Positions 45,062-55,859 of a stretch of DNA of 64,000 nucleotides are shown here, piece after piece (position 1 is the first letter of the stretch; the number at the start of each line of letters is the position of its first letter). This stretch comes from Anodontia alba. Its lineage: Eukaryota > Mollusca > Bivalvia > Lucinida > Lucinidae. A program made the position numbers and the translations under genes. A model generated the notes under the pieces. It did not search any database. It was not told the DNA's origin and was given only the letters and a program-made list of their open reading frames with translations. The DNA lies in contig OZ024823.1 of NCBI GenBank assembly GCA_964016985.1, positions 25,136,095 through 25,200,094 on the forward strand, given 5' to 3'.

Positions 45062-46377
45062 TATATATATATGCATCATATCTTGGTTAATACAACTAGG
45101 TTTTATATCAGCACCTCGTAACTTGGCCAGTATATAAAATATATATATTTATATATAAACAATGACGCATAAGACAGCAATGGCGTTCCATACATTCCTC
45201 TTTTATCATTTTTCTTTTCTTTTAATTTATTTTATAGGGATGGGTTTAGTTCACTTTGGCATTTTTGACGGTAAGCTTGCAAATTCCAGTATGGAACCCA
45301 TTCCAAAATAATAAAAAGGCGAATTTTATTCCAGTGAGTCTTCATTCACTTTAAAGTATACTTTTTTGTGGATTTTTTTTATTTTTCAATAAATATTAGA
45401 ATCATATATAGGCATATTCAGGTCATAAATGCAAACTCGCAATCTTGAAAAAAAAAATCGTGTTGTTTTTATTTATTTTTTTTTTCTTAGGAGTGTAATT
45501 TTTTTTTTATGTTTCTAATTGGACAGGACTGATCGTATAAACAGGCTGTCGGACGTGATAGATGAAAAACTTGGATTCGATAGTTTGATACGTGTTGACA
45601 CGTGACTTGAATTTCACAGTTTCGGCATGGTCAATTCTTATCGAATTCGACACTGTCTAGTTCGACAAGAGGACATGTTTGTTCGACAAGTGTAAATAAT
45701 GGTCCAAGTATCCGAGATATGTCCCATAATCCCAGAGATTATTAAAAGCCTGTGATTAGCCGAAATTGAACAGATTGAAAAGTTCAATAGCTCAAAACAA
45801 TCTCATTTTGAACAATTCAGCACGATACCATGCCCGTGCAACGAATGCCTTTGTTAAAATTCCACTTTAAACAGAGACAAAAATGTAGTGTTAGTGTTCT
45901 TTCCCTTTGGTGTCTTGGATGGGAGGTATAAGGTAATTGTATAGATTCCTGCTCATTGCCTTCACTTCCTTTTTCTTTTTTTTTTTTATTCAAAGCATGG
46001 ATAGTGGGTATTCTTGAGAACTGCCTTAATAGCAATAATGGTGCAAATATCACGTTTTCATAAACGCACCTTTCAATTTTGTATATATGAATGTATTCAC
46101 TATGTCACACGAGTGTGCCATTTATATGTGTTTTGTTCAAGAATTTTGAATTGGAAAGACTGATCTTGTGAACAGGGCTTAATAAAGGCAGTTCTAATGA
46201 GCACCTACAATTTTTTTTCTATTTTTGAAGCAGCAACAGCAGCAGAAATAAGGAATAAAAATCAGTATTTCATTGGAGAATGAAAATATTTGTAAGCTTA
46301 AGTCATTTCAGTCATTTTTGTAGTATCTCCCTAATTATACTTCACTGTTTAATACCTGGAGCTGTTGGAGGAAGTCT
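45062..46377 (+). repeat. Tandem segmental duplication, unit 1
   Basis: Starts ATATATGCATCATATCTTGG, includes 'GGCATTTTTGACGGTAAGCT', 'AATTGGACAGGACTGATCGT', 'ATTCGACACTGTCTAGTTCG', 'TTTGGTGTCTTGGATGGGAG' and ends 'GGAGCTGTTGGAGGAA'. Unit 2 has the same order at 46562-48128. It ends at a half hairpin of family H (GAGGCGGTTCAAATGAGCAC). No ORF is conserved between the units. Confidence 0.8.
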
Positions 46378-46561
46378 CATTGAGGCGGTTCAAATGAGCA
46401 CCCACAACATATGTTTGGAGTATGAATAATAAAAATATCACAAATTTTCATGAGAAATATAACCACTTTGGAGATTGGAAATAATGTACTATATCAAACG
46501 GATGTGTTGTCGTAATGACGTTGGGTGCCGTATACAAATGTATAAATGATATTGCGGGGCT

Positions 46562-48128
46562 TTATATATATAATATATATATGCATCATATCTCGGTTAA
46601 AATTTACCACCACTTAACTAGGTTTTATATCAGCACCTCATAACTTGCCCAGGTTATATATATAAACAATGACACATTCCCCTGTTATCATTTTATAGGG
46701 ACGGGTTTAATTCATTTTGGCATTTTTGACGGTGAGCTTGCAAATTCCAAGATGGAACCCGCTGCTTAATACAAAAAATACGAATTTTATTCCAGTGTGT
46801 CTTCATTTACTTTAATGTGTACTTTTCCGTGGATTTTTTTTTAAATAAATATTAGAATCATATATAGGCATATCATTACGAAGACATGCCTATTCAAATA
46901 TACTGAAAATTTTATCACCAAAAAAACGAAAATTTTCAGAAAAAAAAAAAAAAAATGAAAATTTTCATATTTCTGCTAAAAACGTAGATTGTGGGTACTG
47001 TATAGTTAGGCGATTCTAATGAGTACCCATAATCTATGTTTTGGGCAGAAATAAAAAAAATGTATACCCCTATAAGCCCCAATTTTACTATATAAAAATG
47101 GCGTTTAAGGGGGTCAAAATTATATAGGCATGTTTTTATGATGCTCAGGTCATAAATGCAAACTCACAATCTTGGAAAAAATCGTGTTTTTTTTTTTTTT
47201 TTCATTATTATTATTTATTTATTTATTTTTTTTTTTTCGGAGAATATTTTTTTCTTTATATTTCCAGTTGGACAGGACTGATCGTATGGACAGGTTCTCG
47301 GACGTTTTGTCCATATTCGATAGATGAAAAACTTGGATTCGATAGTTTGATATGTGTTGAATTTCACAGTTTAGGCATGGTCAGTTCTTGCCGAATTCGA
47401 CACTGTCTAGTTCAAGAAGATTGATCTTGAGGACGTGTTTGTTCGACAAGTGTAAATAGTGGTCCAAGGATCCGAGAATTGCCCCATAATCCGAGAGATT
47501 AATAAAAGCCTGAGATACAGGAAGACAAATTTTGCCGAAATTAAACAGATAGAAAAGTACGATATTGCTCGAAACAATCTCATTTGAACAATTAAGCGCG
47601 ATAACATGTCCGTGCAATGAACGCCTTTGTTAACACCACTTTATACAGAGAAAAATGTAGTGTTAGTTTTCTTTCCCTTTGGTGTCTTGGATGGTAGGTA
47701 TAAGGTTATAGTATAGATTCCTGCTCATTGCATTCACTTCCTTTTTTTATTCAATACATGGATTGTGGATATTCTTGGGAACCGCCTTAATAGCAGGAAT
47801 GGTGCAAATATCACGTTTTCATAAAAAAAAAACACCTTTCAAGTTTTTCGAGGTATGAAGTATTCACTATGTCACACGAGTGTGCCATGCAAATTTGTTT
47901 TGTTCAAGAGTTTTGAATTGGAAAGACTGATCTTGTGAAGAGGGCTTAATAAAAGCAGTTCTAAATAGCACCCACAATCTTTTTCTGCAGCAGAAATAAA
48001 GAATAAAAAAATCATTGTTTCATTGGTGAATGAAACTAATTGTTAGTTTAAGTCATTTTAGCCATGCTAGTAATATCTCCCCAATTATACTTCACTGTTT
48101 AATATCTTGAGCTGTTGGAAGAATTCTC
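46562..48128 (+). repeat. Tandem segmental duplication, unit 2
   Basis: Matches unit 1 throughout, by eye roughly 85% identical, except for a 271 bp family-H MITE at 46873-47143 that unit 1 lacks. A short third fragment of the left end lies at 50955-51045. Confidence 0.8.
46873..47143. mobile_element. Hairpin MITE (family H) inside duplication unit 2
   Basis: Ends TCATTACGAAGACATGCCTA and 'TAGGCATGTTTTTATGATG' are inverted repeats. The core 'GTAGATTGTGGGTACTG' pairs with 'GAGTACCCATAATCTA'. Absence in unit 1 (GGCATATTCAGGTCATAAAT, 45411-45430) defines the insertion to within about 3 bp. Confidence 0.75.
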
Positions 48129-48950
48129 TAATAATAGTTCGAATTAGTCATTGCAAACGAGCCATCGGTGTTCGAGGCATCCAAGATTCTCTGAATGCGT
48201 AGGGTCCCAAACAGAGTCATTTGCAAATAGCGAAGACTCCGAGTTTAGCGTCTGATCAACGTCTACCAGTTTGGTTTAAGTACAGGAATTCCTTTAAAAT
48301 TTACCATGAAAAGAATATACCTGACACACCTTGTTTTGCGACTGGGCCAGTACAAAGCTATACATGAAAGCTGAATATTGCATTGGTAATTAGCTCACCT
48401 GAGCATTTATTATTTTTGTTCGCCCTATGTTACTTCTATTGAACGTATACTACTCGAAATTAAGTGACAGATAAAATACCTTCCATTATACCATTATCTT
48501 TCCTTACTATTTCTGCACAAAAGTGTTGTTTACGGTTTTTCATTAATTCTGCCTAACAAGCGTTTCTAATATGCCAGTAATCTATATTTTGAACGAACAA
48601 AAGAAAAACAAGCAAACTATGTTTGAGACAGACGAGAGAAAAGCCAATGTTTTTCACCACAAAATGTCAATTTAGTTAGCCTGTACGCAAGGACAGACGA
48701 ATTTTAGTTCTACCTCTCGGCGGCGATTCTATTATCGTTATTCTTGAAATTTGTCAGAAAGTAATACATTAATGAAAAAAGAAGAAGTATATGTATATAT
48801 ATATATTGCATACGTTGTCGGTCACAATTCCACACAGCCTTCAGCAGATGTAAGTTCGGCGACATAGGTCTTAACTAAATTAGTATAGCATTTGTATGGA
48901 ACTGAGCACATAGAAAACGAAGAAATTGTATTTTCATGAACCAAAATTTT
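48129..48950. other. No gene recognised
   Basis: Contains GCTCACCTGAGCATTT (48394), a hairpin-headed-element end motif, and a short TA run at 48795. Nothing coding. Confidence 0.5.
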
Positions 48951-48952
48951 TG

Positions 48953-49185
48953 TATTTTAGTACAACAGAAACACTGCTGATAAAATATAATCATATTCTG
49001 TGACTTCTGAAAAGGTTCTAAATAAACATCATATTTCTCGCAAATGGTAATTTATTACCTTTGCGAGAAATATGATGTTTTTTAGAACCATATATTACCG
49101 AGAAATATGATGTTTTTTAGAACCTTTTCAGAAGTCACAGAATATGATTATATTTTATCAGCAGTGTTTCTGTTGTACTAAAATA
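48953..49185. repeat. 233 bp long hairpin
   Basis: An 84-base left arm from TATTTTAGTACAACAGAAAC through CTGTGACTTCTGAAAAGGTT pairs almost perfectly with the right arm ending 'GTTTCTGTTGTACTAAAATA'. The inner arms CATCATATTTCTCGCAAA / TTTGCGAGAAATATGATG pair as well, and the ATCATATTTCTCG motif is present a third time (49100). It is palindromic over most of its length and has no ORF. Confidence 0.85.
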
Positions 49186-49430
49186 ACTAGAGAAAAAATA
49201 TTTACAAGATATTTTTTGGGCCTGCACTGTCCTACTGACCCCAAGTATCTATGTATGTGACCCCCTCTTTTCTGAGAAAAATGACAATAAAGAAAAGGTT
49301 GCTTATAGCCAGGTTAGCATTTTAAAAGATTTCACTGAACACTGAAGATCGTTGCTCACATACAATGTACGGTAGCGTGTTGGTCTAGGTTTCCGCTGGC
49401 TGTAAATACTTTGATGCTTGTAGGTTTGTG

Positions 49431-49668
49431 GAGCGCTGTGGTGCAGTAGTAAGGTATCGGACTCGAAATCGAGAAGTAGCGGATTCGATACCCGCTAGCA
49501 CCAAGTGTCATGTCCTTGAGACACTTTATCAGCATAACTTAGTATTGGTTTCTAGCCGGGAAGACCCTTCCTAGAATATCCGCGAGGACATTAAACAAAA
49601 CCGATTCCGATATCCTGATATATATATGCGTTTTTTTGTTGTTTTTTTTTTTGCTGTTTTTTTTTTTA
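49431..49668 (+). mobile_element. tRNA-derived SINE with T-rich tail
   Basis: The head has an A-box-like TGTGGTGCAGTAGTAAGG and a B-box-like GCGGATTCGATACCCGC. The stems around 'ACTCGAAATCGAG' do not fold well, so it is not a working tRNA-Ser gene. The body has 'GTGTCATGTCCTTGAGACAC' + 'TTTATCAGCATAAC', reminiscent of the conserved central domain of metazoan SINEs (by memory, not search), and 'GGACATTAAACAAAACCG' near the 3' end. A long T-rich run closes it. Confidence 0.65.
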
Positions 49669-50053
49669 ACTCGTTGAATCAATTATGGTTTTGGTTTTTG
49701 CATATTGAATGCTAAAGATAAAGACAAAATACTTTACATAAAAAAAAAACAACAACAAAAGTTCTTACTCTGTAAGTCAATAATTATAATGTTTTCATTA
49801 ATTATATATAATGGAAAAGAATAACAGAACTAATATTTATTTGCACCCTGGTAAATGCGGGGTAAGGCCCTCACTCTGTATGTGTACTCTTTAAAGGGAG
49901 CTAACTGCATATGCCTTGATAATTCAATTTTACGACTCGGACCCCTGCGAAATGGGATGTGGAACTGCATTATTATGAATCAGGGGCGGATCCTGTATGA
50001 CTTCGAAGAGGTTCGATTTGATCAAATATCCGTCCTTACTCTACGTATTCGGA

Positions 50054-50177
50054 CAGGCCTGGGCAATGTAGACCCAGATAAGACGCCACAGAATGCGGCG
50101 TCTGATCAGGGTCAACACTGTTGCCACTCACCCAACAATTTTGCACACATTTCGCAGGTAGTAAAATGGACTTGTTA
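50054..50177. repeat. Hairpin-A element
   Basis: CAGGCCTGGGCAATGTAGAC, the stem AAGACGCCACAGAATGCGGCGTCT, then GATCAGGGTCAACACTGTTG and 'GTAGTAAAATGGACTTGTT'. (The stem is 24 bases; its halves are GACGCC and GGCGTC around ACAGAATGC.). Confidence 0.65.
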
Positions 50178-50386
50178 AAGGAATATAATATAAAGAATAA
50201 GGTGTGTGAAAATTTAGGGTCAATATGGCATTCCAAACTTATCAAAAATTTAAAATGTATCCAAAATTTCCCATGAAAATGAAATATTGGGTCAAAGGGG
50301 GATTCGACTAACCCACCAAATCCCCCACAAAATTTGTTTTTCTAACATACTGGAAGCTGAAAGCAGTTCTGGTTATTCTTGTTCCG

Positions 50387-50640
50387 TTCCGTTCCGTTAA
50401 ATATAATTATTATACTTTGCGGAACGGAACGGAACAAAGTCCATAAATGGCAAATCACGAACTATTATTATTTAAAAACAATTCAAAATAGTTTGATGTT
50501 CAAGACGATAAACTTGTAATCGATAATAAGCCAGAATATTCTCCAAAACAGTGGTCAAGAACAAATATTATAATTTTATATGTATTCCCCATTGTGTGCC
50601 CCTGAAATTGTTCCGTTCCATTCCGTTCCGCAAAGTATAA
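50387..50640. repeat. GGAACGGAAC inverted repeats
   Basis: TTCCGTTCCGTTCCGTTAAA pairs with GCGGAACGGAACGGAACA around an AT-rich loop (50387-50436). A further 'TTCCATTCCGTTCCGCAAAG' at 50612 repeats the right half in the opposite sense; the latter shares 'AAAGTATAATTA' with the loop. Confidence 0.65.
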
Positions 50641-51043
50641 TTAGCCCTAATAAGCGTTTCTACGATGTTTGGAAACAAATAAAAGAAAAGTATATGATTC
50701 AAATCATTCATTACTGAAAAAAAAAAAACCCCAAAAAAACCCGAAGAATTAGTATTAACCTGCATTAGTTGTGGCTCACAATTCTACACATACTCCGAGT
50801 TACTTATTCGCCACTTAATAAGTGTAGAGACATCGAAGTTTACAAAGTTTGCATGCGTATTGAACTAGAGAAAGCACATAAAAACAAAGAATTTGTATTT
50901 TCATGAACATTATATTTGTGGGGCGACATATATAATACCATTGTGAGGTTTTATATATATATAATATATATGCCTCATATCTCGGTTAAATTTTTCCGCC
51001 ACATAACTAGGTTTAAATTCCAGCACCTCATATCATGGCCAGT

Positions 51044-51046
<3 letters not shown>

Positions 51047-51121
<75 letters not shown>
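51047..51121. repeat. (TA)n microsatellite
   Basis: About 37 uninterrupted TA repeats. Confidence 0.95.
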
Positions 51122-51122
<1 letters not shown>

Positions 51123-51289
51123 CTTGTTCTACATATATAGATGCCAAAACATTAGTTTTGTAAGTTGGGCCGTGTGTTAAGTAAAAATATGCATAGTAAG
51201 AAACAAATCAGTCACACTAATCGTTCCCGAAATAGTGGCCTCTACTTCATGTAATGAATGCAGGTTTTACATACTCGTATATGTATGGT

Positions 51290-51480
51290 TTGTACATATC
51301 ATACGGACGCCTAACACTAATATCACCACATGTTACATATGCGTACAGTTGTATGCAAACGTAACACATTAACGTTGCCATGTGTTACATATATGTGCAT
51401 ATGCGTACAACTGTTGGCTTATGAAACACATTCGTTACGTATTCGTATGTGTGACATACGAGCACTCACACAGCATGAAT
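51290..51480. repeat. Diverged ACATGTTACATATGCG repeats
   Basis: 'CACATGTTACATATGCGTAC' (51327) and 'CATGTGTTACATATATGTGC' (51378) with 'CAGTTGTATGC' / 'CAACTGTTGGC' form two ~55-75 bp units. Confidence 0.5.
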
Positions 51481-52387
51481 AAGCGAATTATCTGCTTCCC
51501 GCGTTATTACATTTCATCTTGACGTCATCGGTTGCCAAAACGGACATAAACTAGACCAAATGAAAGACATTACTGTTGACGTTATGTCATGGACTGACGT
51601 CAGCTTTGCTGAATAACATTTTCTTACGTTGTTTATTGTTCTTCCACTCAAACTGAAACAATTATGCGGCGCTTTCAAGAAAACAGTACTAGCAAAAAGG
51701 TATGCAATAAATAGAATAATGAACATGTTTGACTGATATGAAAATCTGCCACTCAGGAGCATAGACGATTCGGGAAAAATGGAACTCATTTTTACCGAAT
51801 TACCACCCTCATTCCCGACAAAAACATTTCATATCAGTCAAACACTGTTGATTATTCTCTCTTACGTTGCACACTGCTACAATCGTGCTTATCGTGGATT
51901 GAAGTTTTATGAACATCTAGCAAACAAGCACTGTCGAAGCCGTTCGCGTATCAAGCTCCCACGGTGTAAATAATCGAGGACAGATAATCTTGGGATGAAA
52001 ACATTTAACAACATGCACTTCTACTCGTCATGCTGATCCTTTCTATGAAATATTATGTAATTCTTACAAAAAACTGAAGCGCTGTGCGCTTTGCTGTATA
52101 GGGGTATGGAAGGTAATTAGGTCGAATATAGTAGCTCCTCTATGCTGATGTTATTGCTACAATTTTTCGACTTCGTTCACATAAAAGATGCAAGGAGGCT
52201 GGCAGCGTGTTTCACAAATCTGCGACAATAAAAGTCTCATCCGCAACAAAAAAGACAGATGATCTGCCGGCTGGTGCCAAAGTAGCCATACACGGAACCA
52301 AGTGTAGATACCCAGGAAATAGAACAATCACGAAGCAAAGCCTTCTTGAGGCACTGAAAGAAGAAGAGGTGAGGAACAAATAATCCC
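51481..52387. other. No gene recognised
   Basis: Open frames at 51779-51973 (plus) and 51514-51789 (minus) show no domain. A MITE end of the 37984 family is at 52083-52132 (ATAGGGGTATGGAAGGTAAT then TAGGTCGAATATAGTA). Confidence 0.5.
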
Positions 52388-52455
52388 AAAAATGTATAGA
52401 TTATATTGAAAAATGACCATTTATGGTCATTTTTCAATATAATCTATACATTTTT
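52388..52455. repeat. 68 bp near-perfect palindrome
   Basis: A 33-base arm from AAAAATGTATAGATTATATT to ATGACCAT pairs with its complement around a 2-base TT loop. The palindrome is exact. Confidence 0.9.
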
Positions 52456-53027
52456 GTTTGAAAAACAAACGCCACATGTGAAGCCATGATGCACAGACGC
52501 ACGAACAAAGAACTACAACAGAGGAACCGCCTTGGAGCTGTCAGTAGAAAAACTAGTGGGTTTAAACCAGTTTCCCTCTTATCTCCTGATGCGGCAGCTC
52601 CAGACATTAAAACAATAGAAACAGAAAAAAAAACAGAAACCAAGTAAAGAGGGCAGCCATTGAATAAGATTACCACAATGCTAGCACCACAACAAAAAAC
52701 ATTAGACAGTAAAGTGCGCAGTCGATTATGAGCATTTGAATATCACAGCAGTATAATCTCATTGGGGCATAAATAGTTTTACTCGCGCAAAATCCCGCTC
52801 TTACTTCTGCTGATGCATCTTCAAATAACAAACACGTGTTCGGGCTACATAGATGTCCTCTACTTCACCAGTGAAACATCACAGCGAAACACACATAATC
52901 ACAAATATAATACTGAAACAAAGCAAGGGGCTCAATGGCGATCCGAAAAGCCAGAACGAAAGAAAACTACAAACGGTACCACGATGAGCCCGACCACAGA
53001 CATTGATAGCCAGGAGCTAACCATCTG
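52456..53027. other. Dispersed repeat fragments, no gene
   Basis: 'CCGCCTTGGAGCTGTCAGTA' (52528) relates to 6.33 and 62.15 kb. Otherwise unassigned. Confidence 0.5.
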
Positions 53028-53134
53028 CCCAGTCAGCATTCTACGTAAATCTATATTGGGCCGTCATCGGCCCGTCAGGGTAGCTGACGGGCCGATGACG
53101 GCCCGATGTAGATTTACGTAGAATGCTAGCTGGG
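53028..53134. mobile_element. Short palindromic MITE (AGCATTCTACGTAAATCTA)
   Basis: Nearly all 107 bp fold back: CCCAGTCAGCATTCTACGTA pairs with 'TACGTAGAATGCTAGCTGGG', and the GC-rich inner arms GGGCCGTCATCGGCCCGTCA pair with TGACGGGCCGATGACGGCCC around GGGTAGC. It has no internal gene. A strong GC contrast with the AT-rich flanks is obvious. Confidence 0.75.
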
Positions 53135-53758
53135 TGAAACAGATTGGAGCGTGAGCCCTCATTTAATCTGAGGACCGACTTACCGTCATGCAATTTGTGG
53201 ATAAATTCACTTTCTTTTGAAGCACGCTGTCAACAATCTACTCATTGATGATGAGGAAAATTGCCAGGATTGCCACAACAAGTAAAGCCTTCGATGGGCT
53301 ATGTACAAATGTGTGATACTGTCCCGACATTCGACTGGATACCAACTGAAGGTAAACAGGACCGTGGAACTGCTGACTCTCCTATATGCTTGTGAGACAT
53401 GGGACAGTCTGCCAACAATATTCCTAAAGTCAAACATTTCGTCGTAAACTGTATAAGTTATTAAAGATTAAATGACCAGACAGCATTCCAGATACAAATG
53501 TCTTAAAGAGAGCAATAATAACAAGCAGGCATGCTCTTCTAAAGCGGACACAGTTAGGATGGGCTGGTCATGTGACCAGAATTAAAGTCGATCGGTTGCT
53601 CAAACTAAGTTTTCTACAGGGCAGGGAGCTTGAGAATGGAAATGTTTCCAAAGTAGACAGATAAAAAAACATACAGAAAGCTTCCCCGAAGGACTTTAAC
53701 ATATCACCGGACTCCTAGAAATGTGCAACTCAAGAACGTTCAACATGACGTGGTCCCG
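53135..53758. other. No gene recognised
   Basis: Short frames only (for example 53207-53437 minus). The text 'CATGGGACAGTCTGCCAACA' and 'AGGATGGGCTGGTCATGTGA' looks like a decayed LINE C-terminal region ('GHVTR'), but too little is left to call. Confidence 0.4.
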
Positions 53759-53759
53759 C

Positions 53760-53988
53760 GGTTATAAAACTTTTTTCATGTTCAACTCAGCTGAGCGTGA
53801 AATTTTCTCTGCTAATAAATATGAAAATGCCAACAATAGTTGGCATTTTCATACTTATTAGCAGAGAAATTCTCATGCTCAGCTACTTTTAACAAGAAAG
53901 TATTTAGAATTGTTGGTTATTTGAGATGTATTAGCAGGACAATTTTCATGCTCAGCTTAGTTGAACATAAAAAAGTTTTTTATAACCT
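53760..53988. mobile_element. Palindromic MITE (CTCAGCTGAGC), copy 1
   Basis: Ends GGTTATAAAACTTTTTTCAT and 'AAAAAGTTTTTTATAACC' are inverted repeats. Inside are a CTCAGCTGAGC palindrome and a long stem TATTAGCAGAGAAA / 'TTTCTCTGCTAATAAATA' around AATGCCAACAATAGTTGGCA. Copies 2 and 3 are at 61301-61530 and 62190-62396. Confidence 0.75.
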
Positions 53989-54246
53989 CGAGGCGTGGCC
54001 TTCTCGAAAGGAGTACCTGTGCAGCCCAACAGAGATCAACAGAATGAGAGAAGTACAAACCAAAGGCTATAATATTATCACCAGTTCAGCTGTCATCATA
54101 AGAGCTATCCTGCTTAACCTGTGACAGACCCTTCCGAAGAAAGACTGGATTCATTAGGAATCTATAAGCATACAAAAGCATTAGCACCGCGTAATATTGC
54201 AATAGTCAAACGTTGAATTGTGAACCAGAGCATGACAAAACCAGCG

Positions 54247-54435
54247 AAATGGCATGTGGGCCCAGCGAAGATTCAGATCAGCCTGGGCATCCGTCCAGTC
54301 TGATCAGAGTCTTCGCTGTGCACTCAATGTGTGGCTAAGGACCCGTGCTTTCTTCGTGCGGACAGTGAAGACTCTGAACAGGGGGATGCGCAGGCTGATC
54401 TGAGTCTTCACTGAGAGCAGATGCCAGTTTGTTAA
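54247..54435. repeat. Hairpin-B element, two stems
   Basis: The stem CAGCGAAGATTCAGATCAG / 'CTGATCAGAGTCTTCGCTG' around a CTGGGCATCCGTCCAGT loop is followed by a second stem of similar sequence, 'AGTGAAGACTCTGAACAGGG' / 'GGCTGATCTGAGTCTTCACT'. Confidence 0.65.
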
Positions 54436-55410
54436 ATGTTTTTTACTGGCATTTATTCTTCTCCGTTTTGTGTGTGTTTTTTGTTTGTTTTTTTAACTTG
54501 TCAGCCGTTTTCTTTTCCTTACAGCTCTATGCAACAACTGTCCCTTTTTATTCAGTCAATCTTGTTTTCGTCAGGTAAAAAGACATTACCATTTTACGTT
54601 TATCTGATATGACAATGAATATTTCAGTCATTTTAATCAAGCTAATTACAACGAAAACAAGCTTGTAATCAAAAAGGTGTTTATATAGATTATATCTTCA
54701 AAGCTTCTTCACATTATGATGTGGTCTTCTGTTCATATGCGTTCATTTGTAACTACGCAACTAGAAGCAAACAGAGACAGCTGTGCACGAGAAATATGCA
54801 GATCCTAATCAATGTACGATTTCTTAATCTAATTAGAATCGACTACGCCTTGTGCGCAGTCCGATCAAGGTCTAGCTTGTTCATATGTACAGGTACCTTT
54901 TCGTGAGCAATTCTCAACTGACAATATTACTAATTAAAACGTTTGATAATGCGTAACTTGTAATAACTTCATATAATAATGTTTGACTAAAGATACTACT
55001 TCAAAGTAAATTTAGATTAGTCACGTTACTGTTGTGAATTATGATAGCTTTTATGTCGGCCTTGTTTTGATTTTTGATACGATGAGCGCAGTACTTCCAA
55101 CGTACTCATTAACCTGGTACACGATACCAAGAAAAAGCTACAGAATTTTAAATGCGAGGGTCGGAGGCCCTGATTTTTCTGCGCATCTCCGGAGTATAGG
55201 CAGTAGCTTCACTACTTCACTATTAGACATATCCGTTCCGTAATGGGAAACGCATTTTATTAGTGCTGTTAGGGAAGGCCTGATCTGGGGATGAGATGAC
55301 TGTGCACAGAGTTTGCTATTCGCATACGGCATAAAGTAGTGCCTTTTTATTTTTAGTTTGATACATAACTCTAAATAAGATACTTTTTTCACCCCAAAAG
55401 TATGATTATT
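54436..55410. other. No gene recognised
   Basis: Short frames (54721-54906 plus, 55034-55243 plus, 55138-55494 minus) lack recognisable domains. Confidence 0.45.
55222..55247. repeat. 26 bp exact direct repeat, copy 1
   Basis: ATTAGACATATCCGTTCCGT plus AATGGG occurs again, identical, at 55834-55859. Confidence 0.85.
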
Positions 55411-55526
55411 TTTCTTATTTCTGCATGAAAACATATGTTGATGGTACTGATTAGAAGCGCCTCGACGGGCGCTTCTAATGAGTACACACAACATACATTT
55501 TCTAGCAGAAATAAGAAAATATATTT
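55411..55526. repeat. Hairpin core (family H type)
   Basis: TTTTCTTATTTCTGC pairs with GCAGAAATAAGAAAA at the outer end; the inner arms GTACTGATTAGAAGCGCC / GGGCGCTTCTAATGAGTAC enclose TCGAC. Confidence 0.7.
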
Positions 55527-55574
55527 ACCTGATGCCTTTTATCTGGACCTATATTAACCCTTGTGCTGCTGAAC

Positions 55575-55680
55575 CCGGATAAACATTGCCTTTGCAAACA
55601 GTGTAGATCCAGATCAGGGCTTCTAAGAAGCTAACTAATTAGGATCTGCACTGTTTGCCATTCAGTCTGTGTATTTATAT
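55575..55680. repeat. Hairpin-A element
   Basis: CAAACAGTGTAGATCCAGAT pairs with 'ATTAGGATCTGCACTGTTTG' around GGCTTCTAAGAAGCTAACT, followed by CCATTCAGTCTGTG. Confidence 0.55.
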
Positions 55681-55833
55681 CAACAATCTAGATCAAGTAA
55701 TCTGATTGGCTGAAAATTTGAAAAAAGGCGTGGAATCTTAATTTATTCAGCAGGACAAGGGTTAATTTTCAAGCATATCTGTATTCTTTGTTCTTTGGAC
55801 ACTATCTTGACTTTAAACTTGTGACACCGACTG

Positions 55834-55859
55834 ATTAGACATATCCGTTCCGTAATGGG
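55834..55859. repeat. 26 bp exact direct repeat, copy 2
   Basis: Identical to 55222-55247, 612 bp away, in otherwise unrelated flanks. Confidence 0.85.

Noticed and set aside
49431..49505. tRNA-Ser(CGA)-like gene
   Set aside because: Acceptor and anticodon stems do not pair well and a SINE body with a T-rich tail follows.
52813..53121. 102-codon plus-strand frame
   Set aside because: Its C-terminal half is the palindromic MITE at 53028-53134.
53460..53640. Decayed LINE C-terminus
   Set aside because: Only a GWAGHVTR-like stretch can be read; too short to support a feature.
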